This document shows positions 1 through 4,860 of a stretch of DNA of 9,417 nt, piece after piece. Within the stretch, counting starts at the first letter, position 1. Every line of letters begins with the position of its first letter. Under the pieces are notes generated by a model. The model searched no databases, was not told the DNA's origin, and saw only the letters and a program-made list of their open reading frames with translations. Source of the stretch: Deltaproteobacteria bacterium RBG_16_54_18 (GTDB lineage Bacteria > Desulfobacterota > B13-G15 > RBG-16-54-18); the NCBI GenBank assembly GCA_001797935.1, contig MGQT01000019.1, positions 1-9,417 of the forward strand, in the 5' to 3' direction. Made by a program: the position numbers and the translations under genes.

Positions 1-35
1 TTCCTCTGGTGCTTGATCATTTCCATGACATCCAT
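1..35 (-). CDS. Start of an unidentified minus-strand gene (partial)
   Basis: Only the first 11 complete codons are present (MDVMEMIKHQR); the rest lies beyond the left edge. The ATG at 33-35 is chosen because a perfect GGAGGTGA Shine-Dalgarno sequence (39-46 on the opposite strand) sits just upstream, the same sequence used by the dehydratase gene at 1848. Promoter P1 lies about 140 bases further upstream. The near-identical promoter suggests it is co-regulated with the dehydratase gene. The residues visible are too few to assign a family. Confidence 0.6.
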   Translation of the reverse strand, partial: MDVMEMIKHQR

Positions 36-141
36 TGGTCACCTCCAATCCGGAATTTTTCGCATTACCCAGGCGCTTTTGTCTACTCGGCACCGTCAAG
101 ACTGATGATCTCCTAAAAAGTCTGCAATATTTGATATTTGA

Positions 142-206
142 TTTGATAAGGTATTGCTTTCGAGGGGTCGAAGTATAGGGGGGCTGTTTTTACTTGTCAA
201 GGGATA
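142..206 (-). repeat. Promoter-leader direct repeat, copy 1
   Basis: This 65-base segment matches 1969-2033 in the same orientation without gaps at 59 of 65 positions by my count. It contains promoter P1 and a downstream box (GAAAGCAA, three bases, CTTATCAAA at 142-161 on the minus strand). The mismatches fall mainly between the -10 and the box, so both elements appear conserved. Confidence 0.85.
172..200 (-). promoter_or_regulatory. Promoter P1, sigma70-type, reading leftward
   Basis: On the minus strand: TTGACA (195-200), a 17-base spacer, then TATACT (172-177). This is a near-consensus housekeeping promoter. It would give a leader of roughly 130 bases before the ATG at 35. The whole core and the downstream box are shared with P2. 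Confidence 0.8.
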
Positions 207-323
207 TTTTGCATCGAAAAGCAGGGGCTGGCGATGCGATTGGGAAAGGGCGGTGGAGCGGCGGCAGCCCTTTTGAGAAATCAGCCCCCTCTTGGTGGAT
301 CCTTGCAGCCCATTCAATGCAAA

Positions 324-347
324 CAAAGCCCGCATTACAAGGCTTTG
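324..347 (-). terminator. Possible weak terminator after the dehydratase gene
   Basis: Seven-base inverted repeat CAAAGCC/GGCTTTG with a 10-base loop, 53 bases past the dehydratase stop on the minus strand, followed by TTTGC and no long T run. The position fits a terminator, but the stem is short and the tail weak. Confidence 0.35.
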
Positions 348-399
348 GAAGTGTTCCTGTCGGGTCTGTTCAATGCGACTGTGATGTCACATCTATCCC

Positions 400-1848
400 C
401 TATTTTGACTCCTTAACCCCCGCGAATTTCTTGGCAAGTTTCATTTTGTATTCCATGTTTCCTCTGCGGTTGTACATCACCTTCTGAGCCTGGGGCGATC
501 CAGCCCCATGCATCGACTCAGCCAAGGACGTCCCTCCTGTCATGTTTTCTATCAAGCGAAGAATCCTGATCCGGTTTTCGGCTGAAACTCCTTCGACCCC
601 TTTCAGGTATTTCTCAACGTACTTCCCAATTTCAGGGCTCCTTAGGTCGTCCTCGAAAGGCATGGTCGCAATGATCCCTCCTGCAATATCGTGAGCCAGT
701 CTTGCCACTTCATAAACATTCTTTGTCACGTTGTATTTCGTTGCATTGGCCAGGAGTGTATCCGGCTCATAATTCCCAGCCTTCATCTTGTGCCCCATGG
801 CTGAGCAGGCAACCGAACAGCAATAAATCGTCTCTGCCAGATGCATCATTTCAGCCAGTTTATCCTTGATATGGGAAGCCTTTCCGGTTCCCTGATACTC
901 CGAAACGACTCCACACGCCCCGACCAGTATATCTGAAAGCCCTCCCTTGCACCCTCCATAGTTCTGCCTGTGCAACGCCGCAAAGCGCTCCACAAACATC
1001 TGCGCAAAGTCATATTCCCCACACATAAAAACGCGGTCCCATGGCACAAACACCTTATCAAAGATGATCAGCGCCTCTCCCCCTACCAGACCGAATTCAA
1101 GGTTACCAATGTCGATCCCCTTTTCGAATTTCCTCTCCTCATTGGTTTGCCGGCCAAAAATAAGCACCACCCCTGGGGCATTCAGAGGCGAAGCAAACGC
1201 CACAGCGTAATCTCGATCTTCCTCACCCAGCGCAACCGTAGGCATCACCACAATCTCGTGGGAGTTGATAGCCCCGGTCTGGTGAACCTTTGCACCCGTG
1301 ACGACAATCCCGTCCTTTCTCCTTTCAACCACGTGCAGAAATTGATCCGGATCGGACTGTTTGCTGGGACTCTTCGAACGATCGCCTTTGGTGTCCGTCA
1401 TGCCGCCCACCACCATGATGTTACTCTTTTGAACATATTTTACGTATTCAATGAGCCGCTGATGATAATTCGTTCCATATTTCTCATCGATCTCAGCGGT
1501 GGTGCTGTAAAGAGCATTCAAGGCATCAAATCCAACACAGCGTTGAAAACAACTTCCTGTTTCGTGAGAAATCAGCCGCATCATCTGGACCTTCTTAATG
1601 AGGTCCTCTCGATTTTGATGAATATGGGTGAATCGATTAATCCTTTCGCCTGTGAGATGGGATACGGCTGTCATCAAATCCTCATGTTCAGGCTGAAGCG
1701 CCAATTCGTAGGTTTTAGCTGCTGCATTGATATGAGGAATGAAGCCCGGATGGGTCGTCACATCCTCCACGCGCTTTCCCTTGTAATAGACAATATGTTT
1801 CTGCTCCCTTAAGCTTTTGACGTAATCCGCTTTTGTCTTGATCACCAT
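400..1848 (-). CDS. 4-hydroxybutyryl-CoA dehydratase / vinylacetyl-CoA isomerase family protein
   Basis: The 482-residue product belongs to the HpaB/AbfD fold of flavin enzymes. 4-hydroxybutyryl-CoA dehydratase (AbfD) uses FAD and a [4Fe-4S] cluster to convert 4-hydroxybutyryl-CoA to crotonyl-CoA by a ketyl-radical route, and also isomerises vinylacetyl-CoA. The AbfD cluster ligands are all visible with the family spacing: C100 and C104 (CFQRC), then H293 and C300 in HRQNYGGCK, with Y297 and K301 between or beside them. T191 (HQTGA) and E258 (GGEAL) match further active-site positions offset by one from AbfD. The length is close to AbfD (about 490). The start is supported by GGAGGTGA six bases upstream, and promoter P2 plus a short leader ORF precede it. 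The enzyme is cytoplasmic and probably oxygen-sensitive. The exact substrate is not proven: AbfD-like paralogues occur in anaerobic degraders. The equivalent of AbfD E455 could not be placed with certainty; E445 is a candidate. Confidence 0.9.
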   Translation of the reverse strand: MVIKTKADYVKSLREQKHIVYYKGKRVEDVTTHPGFIPHINAAAKTYELALQPEHEDLMTAVSHLTGERINRFTHIHQNREDLIKKVQMMRLISHETGSCFQRCVGFDALNALYSTTAEIDEKYGTNYHQRLIEYVKYVQKSNIMVVGGMTDTKGDRSKSPSKQSDPDQFLHVVERRKDGIVVTGAKVHQTGAINSHEIVVMPTVALGEEDRDYAVAFASPLNAPGVVLIFGRQTNEERKFEKGIDIGNLEFGLVGGEALIIFDKVFVPWDRVFMCGEYDFAQMFVERFAALHRQNYGGCKGGLSDILVGACGVVSEYQGTGKASHIKDKLAEMMHLAETIYCCSVACSAMGHKMKAGNYEPDTLLANATKYNVTKNVYEVARLAHDIAGGIIATMPFEDDLRSPEIGKYVEKYLKGVEGVSAENRIRILRLIENMTGGTSLAESMHGAGSPQAQKVMYNRRGNMEYKMKLAKKFAGVKESK

Positions 1849-1854
1849 GTGGAT

Positions 1855-1862
1855 TCACCTCC
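1855..1862 (-). promoter_or_regulatory. Ribosome binding site of the dehydratase gene
   Basis: GGAGGTGA on the minus strand, six bases before the ATG at 1848. It fixes the start codon and overlaps the stop of the short leader ORF. Confidence 0.85.
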
Positions 1863-1926
1863 AAAACAAATCATCTGCACACACAGACTCAATCAACCTT
1901 CCTGTATCTATCATATCGGGCTTCAT
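1855..1926 (-). CDS. Possible 23-codon leader ORF upstream of the dehydratase gene
   Basis: On the minus strand an ATG (1924-1926) preceded by AAGGGGAGA opens a 23-codon frame starting MKPDMIDTGR and ending ADDLFWR. Its TGA (1855-1857) lies inside the GGAGGTGA Shine-Dalgarno of the dehydratase gene, six bases before that ATG and in the same phase. The geometry suggests translational coupling or a leader peptide. There is no obvious run of one regulatory amino acid. Leader P1 has no matching ATG frame, so it may be fortuitous. Confidence 0.4.
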   Translation of the reverse strand: MKPDMIDTGRLIESVCADDLFWR

Positions 1927-1968
1927 CTCTTGTCTCCCCTTCTCTTATCGCCTTTGTTTGATATCTTT

Positions 1969-2033
1969 TTTGATAAGGTATTGCTTTCGATGAATGGAAG
2001 TATAGGGGGGCCGTTTTTGCTTGTCAAGGGATA
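1969..2033 (-). repeat. Promoter-leader direct repeat, copy 2
   Basis: Counterpart of 142-206, 1827 bases away and in the same orientation, with 59 of 65 matching positions and no gaps. It includes promoter P2 and the box GAAAGCAA, three bases, CTTATCAAA (1969-1988). Confidence 0.85.
1999..2027 (-). promoter_or_regulatory. Promoter P2 of the dehydratase gene
   Basis: On the minus strand: TTGACA (2022-2027), 17-base spacer, TATACT (1999-2004). The transcript would have a leader of about 145 bases, long enough for the 23-codon ORF. P2 is back-to-back with P3: the two -35 hexamers are 33 bases apart. Confidence 0.85.
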
Positions 2034-2035
2034 GT

Positions 2036-2053
2036 TTGGCAACATGTGACCAA
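2036..2053. promoter_or_regulatory. Candidate operator between divergent promoters P2 and P3
   Basis: Dyad of the form TTGGnnACATGTnnCCAA: 14 of 18 positions are symmetric. It lies exactly in the gap between the two -35 hexamers. The position and symmetry suggest a dimeric regulator site. No regulator gene is present in the window, and no matching dyad was seen upstream of P1. Confidence 0.4.
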
Positions 2054-2060
2054 TATTTCA

Positions 2061-2089
2061 TTGACATACAAGCGTGGCTTCCCTATACT
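2061..2089 (+). promoter_or_regulatory. Promoter P3, orphaned
   Basis: TTGACA (2061-2066), 17-base spacer, TATACT (2084-2089). It is followed after exactly 10 bases by GAAAGCAA, three bases and CTTATTAAA (2100-2119), the same arrangement as P1 and P2. A Shine-Dalgarno sequence AGGAG follows at 2121-2125 and AGGAAGG at 2132-2138, but no proper coding sequence does: a GTG at 2141 runs into a stop after five codons. The original gene has apparently been replaced by the G+C-rich block. Confidence 0.75.
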
Positions 2090-2129
2090 TCCTTGTACAG
2101 AAAGCAAGTTCTTATTAAAAAGGAGAACC

Positions 2130-2637
2130 TCAGGAAGGAAGTGGCCGGTTGCACCTGACGGCTTCAGGATTGGTCGAGTCGGGACCCATGTACACGCCCT
2201 TCTCCCATGAGCGCTTGAGCGGATCGCGCACGTGGAGCCGCATGCGCGAGGCCGTGGATGTCGAACTCCACGGCCTCGCCATCCTGCAGTGGGCCCAGGC
2301 CCTCGTGGTTCGTGCCGCAGGCGATGATGTCACCCGAGTTGAGTGTGATGGTCGTCGCGAACTCGATGAGCTCGGGGACCCGGTGCTCCATGTCGTCCGT
2401 GTTGTAGTTGTGCCGGAGCTGGCCATCCACCCAGAACTGCACGTGGACATCGTTGGGCTCCGGTATCTCGTCAGCGGTGGCGATGCAGGCCAGGATTTTC
2501 CCCGGCTGGGGAAGCGGGGCGCGCAGCCGGACATCGGAAAGTGGCACTGCGTCAGCGACACTCACGACACCCCGCTCGGTGAGTACGCCGGGCAGTATGT
2601 CGCGTGTTCCGGCCGGCTGAAATGAAACGAGCTTCAC
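2130..2637 (-). pseudogene. Fumarylacetoacetate hydrolase (FAH) family gene, decayed
   Basis: FAH-family enzymes (hydrolases, decarboxylases and isomerases of aromatic-degradation side products) are usually about 280-300 residues and need a metal held by acidic residues in the central part. Here the frame begins at a GTG (2635-2637; MKLVSFQ) and shows the family piece LRAPLPQPGKILACI near residues 38-52. It then jumps directly to TADEIPEPNDVHVQFW, YNTDDMEH (78-85) and GTNHEGLGPLQDGE (108-121). The central metal-binding region is missing, and the segment before residue 33 also looks shortened. After about residue 130 a frameshift moves the true C-terminus (MRLHVRDPLKRSWEKGVYMG) into another frame that ends at 2130. 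Base composition is G+C-rich like the crotonase next door, with which it is divergent. It is not expected to be active. Confidence 0.75.
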
Positions 2638-3715
2638 GCCGGCATCCTACCATCTCGCTCGACCCGTCGACAAGCACGGACGCCTCGGGGAGTGGTTGAC
2701 TTTCGATGGGAACGGAGTTGAGTATCCACGCAGGCCCGAGCGGCTCTGAATGGTCGTTCCCGTTGATCACCTCGGCGAGGAGGCACTCGATGGACTTCCG
2801 CACGATCCTCTACGAAAAGCTTGGCGCGGTTCTCCGCATCACCACCAACCGGCCTCACGTCCTGAACGCCCAGAGCCGCGTGATGCTCCTCGAGCTCGAT
2901 GAGGCCTTCCGCAGAGCGATGGACGACGACGACGTCCGCGCCGTCATCGTGGCCGGCGCGGGCGAGCATTTCTCCGCCGGGCACGACATCGGCAGCCCGG
3001 AGGAACTCGAAGACCAGCAGGCGCACCCGATCGGCGCCGGCCTGCCCGAGAACCTCAAGCGGCTGTCCGAGCTCTACCTCGAGACGACACTCCGCTGGCG
3101 GGACCTGCCCAAGCCGACCATCGCCCAGGTTCAGGGCTACTGCATCATGGGTGGGCTGATGCTCGCGTCCTGCTGCGACTTGATCGTGGCCGCGGAGGAC
3201 GCCGTCTTCGCCGACCGGTCGGTGCGGTGGGGCGGCGCGCACGTGCAGTACTTTAGCATGCCGTGGGACCTCGGGCCGCGCAAGGCCAAGGAGTTCCTCT
3301 TCACGGGGGACTACGTCGACGCTCAGGCGGCGCTCCGGCTCGGGCTGGTCAATCGCGTCGTCCCGCGCGCGGCGCTCGCACCGGAGACGCTCAAACTCGC
3401 CCAGCGGATCGCGCTGCAGGATCCCTTTGCCCTCAAGCTGGCCAAGGCGTCGGTGAACGAGACCCTGGACATTCAGGGCCAGCGCCGGGCCATCGAGGCG
3501 GCGTTCAAAAACTACATGCTCACCATCCCGCATCGCCAGCTGCTGGGCACCTACGGCGCGGAGGCCCGCGCCAAGAGCGTCAAGGAGCGCATACAGACGC
3601 GCGACCGAAAGTTCGGCGACGCCGCCGGCGAATAGCGTCGGGTTGAGGTCAGCCCAGGCACGCATGTCGCAAGCGGTCGTCCCAGACGAGCATGTCCGGC
3701 TGATCTTCGAAGACG
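2145..3715. other. G+C-rich foreign block
   Basis: Base composition and codon use change sharply near 2140 from moderate G+C to strongly G+C-rich, with G or C at most third positions, and shift back within the transposase remnant after about 3715. The block starts inside the ribosome-binding/start region behind P3 and ends in an IS91-type remnant. This is consistent with a horizontally acquired fragment. The exact joints are estimates by eye. Confidence 0.65.
2790..3635 (+). CDS. Enoyl-CoA hydratase/isomerase (crotonase) family protein, G+C-rich
   Basis: The 281-residue product has the crotonase fold: N-terminal RITTNRPHVLNAQS (16-29), the CoA/oxyanion-hole motif FSAGHDIG (61-68) and the second oxyanion region GYCIMGGLMLASCCDLIVAA (116-135). 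The ATG at 2790 is preferred over the in-frame ATG at 2706 because CGAGGAGG lies just upstream and MDFRTILYEK is a typical family start. The two catalytic glutamates of classical enoyl-CoA hydratase align with M124 and S144, so simple hydratase chemistry is doubtful; isomerase, hydrolase, lyase or an unknown reaction remains possible. It is divergent from the FAH remnant, from which the start codons are about 150 bases apart. The high G+C content, unlike the dehydratase and flavoenzyme genes, suggests acquisition from another lineage. The gene appears intact, but no consensus promoter was recognised. Confidence 0.85.
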   Translation: MDFRTILYEKLGAVLRITTNRPHVLNAQSRVMLLELDEAFRRAMDDDDVRAVIVAGAGEHFSAGHDIGSPEELEDQQAHPIGAGLPENLKRLSELYLETTLRWRDLPKPTIAQVQGYCIMGGLMLASCCDLIVAAEDAVFADRSVRWGGAHVQYFSMPWDLGPRKAKEFLFTGDYVDAQAALRLGLVNRVVPRAALAPETLKLAQRIALQDPFALKLAKASVNETLDIQGQRRAIEAAFKNYMLTIPHRQLLGTYGAEARAKSVKERIQTRDRKFGDAAGE

Positions 3716-4274
3716 ATGCGCCCGAGTTTGACACGGCAGTACGGCTTCTGGCGGCCTTATATCGAGCAGGCGAAACACCGCTTCAGCACCCCGAAGATCC
3801 TGCGCAGGTATTTCCTTTACGAATGGATGGACGCGATGTGTTCACACATCTCGAACAGGGGCGAGCAGATGATGAGGTACTACGTCTACTACAGCAACGT
3901 CTCGCGGGGAAAACGGCAGAAGGAAGGCAGTGACGAGGCTATCCCCTGCATCCTCGAACCCCAGGGGGATGAAAAGATCTTCCAGCGGAACTGGGCGCGT
4001 CTTATTCAAAAGATCTACGAGTTAGATCCCTTGATCTGCCCGAAGAGTATAGGGTACTATGTGGATAATCAGCAGCATTGAAGACCCGTCGGTCATCCGG
4101 GACATCCTCAAGCATCTGGGAATCTGGCTGGTCCGGTCCAGGCCGCCGCCGAAAATACACGCCCCGCCGACATTACTTGAATCCGAATCCACTGATCATC
4201 CCCCTAAGCCACATCAAGACACATACTGCTACGCCGACCCCGACTATTCCTGGGATGCATACATCCAGTCATAA
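3704..4274 (+). pseudogene. IS91-type transposase remnant 1, internally deleted
   Basis: The reading frame joins three separated parts of an IS91-like transposase. These are the N-terminal RQYGFWRPYIEQ, then PKILRRYFLYE (normally just after the zinc-binding domain), then the C-terminal MCSHISNRGEQ, SNVSRGKRQK and FQRNWARLIQKIYELDPL. The zinc-finger domain and the HUH catalytic centre are both missing, through deletions that keep the frame. Near 4030-4055 a one-base insertion relative to remnant 2 shifts the frame; the tail continues as IISSIEDPSVI, WLVRSRPPPK and DYSWDAYIQS, stopping at 4274. Upstream, a frame from about 3643 (VRLIFEDDAPEFD) may be the out-of-frame extreme N-terminus. The remnant is not functional. 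IS91 elements transpose by rolling-circle single-strand transfer. Confidence 0.8.
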
Positions 4275-4543
4275 CGCTTTAATAATTTGATGCGTGCAGG
4301 AGATGTCTGACGGAGGATCTTCGGGATGCTGAGAACGAAATGCCGGTGGGGAACCTTTTTGAGGACATCCATGCACAGCCACTCCCCGAATTCCACCACC
4401 CGCTTCTGATGGCAGGAGGGGCAGAAATGACGCCGCTTGCAGGAGAATGCCAGGAGGTATTCGTGGCCGCAGTCTTTGCATTTCACACGGGCAAACCCGG
4501 GCCTAAAGATTTTAATGGACCGGTCAGGGGCTCTGTGTTGACT
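4244..4543 (-). pseudogene. Inverted fragment of an IS91-type transposase (zinc-binding domain)
   Basis: On the minus strand the frame reads GFARVKCKDCGHEY, LLAFSCKRRHFCPSCHQKR and FGEWLCMDVLKKVPHRHFVLS, ending the homology at IPKILR. The cysteines (CxxC, a single C, then CxxC) are those of the IS91 transposase N-terminal zinc-binding domain. An in-frame stop lies at 4544-4546. After about 4305 the frame runs through antisense of remnant 1's tail and stops at 4244, so the last residues are not family sequence. It is the very domain missing from remnant 1, lying beside it in opposite orientation. No catalytic part is present. Confidence 0.75.
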
Positions 4544-4546
4544 TCA

Positions 4547-4804
4547 ACACCGGATGATGTCAGGAAAATTCCCCTCTCACCCGCTGAATGTTCATCATGA
4601 CCTTGTAGATCATTACAGGTTTCATCGCATAGGAATCCGTATTTAGATATGGGCATATCTCCCCCTTCATGCCAAAAGCCGTTTCCGGCCCAGGCATTGA
4701 CAAGCATAATCCCCGCTCATTCGCCCTGACTCTCCCCATGCAGGATTCCATGAAAATTATCTATTTAAGAATTCGCTGTAGTGATATTATAGAATTGGGA
4801 ATTG
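4547..4804. other. Stretch without a recognisable gene
   Basis: This stretch lies between the inverted zinc-domain fragment and the hairpin after the flavoenzyme. Short minus-strand frames exist (one starting MPISKYGFLC after GGGGAG, another starting MESCMGRVRA), but I recognise no family in them and their coding character is not evident. It is probably further decayed insertion debris. Confidence 0.4.
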
Positions 4805-4836
4805 GGGGAAGCGGCGCGTACGCTCACCGCCTCCCC
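4805..4836. other. Stem-loop 25 bases after the flavoenzyme stop codon
   Basis: Ten-base inverted repeat GGGGAAGCGG / CCGCCTCCCC with a 12-base loop, allowing one G-T pair. The location just beyond the stop at 4861 suits a transcript end or a 3-prime stabilising structure. There is no T run on the minus strand, so a classical intrinsic terminator is not supported. Confidence 0.4.
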
Positions 4837-4860
4837 AGTTCAAATGGGTGTAAAAACATC

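Noticed and set aside
383..393. Palindrome GATGTCACATC near the dehydratase stop
   Set aside because: Short, and the related TGTGA/TCACA halves are separated by two bases rather than six, so it does not fit a CRP-type site; it is also downstream of the gene.
970..1812. 280-residue plus-strand frame
   Set aside because: It is antisense to the dehydratase gene, shows no family motifs and has no ribosome binding site; the opposite strand is clearly the coding one.
142..2033. Two 65-base direct repeats flanking the dehydratase gene as ends of a mobile unit
   Set aside because: The repeats coincide with promoter and leader sequence, each serves a gene start, and no transposase or target duplication accompanies them; duplicated promoters explain them better.
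2634..3734. 366-residue minus-strand frame in the G+C-rich block
   Set aside because: Typical long antisense frame in G+C-rich DNA opposite the crotonase; low-complexity, R/V/E-rich, with no motifs.
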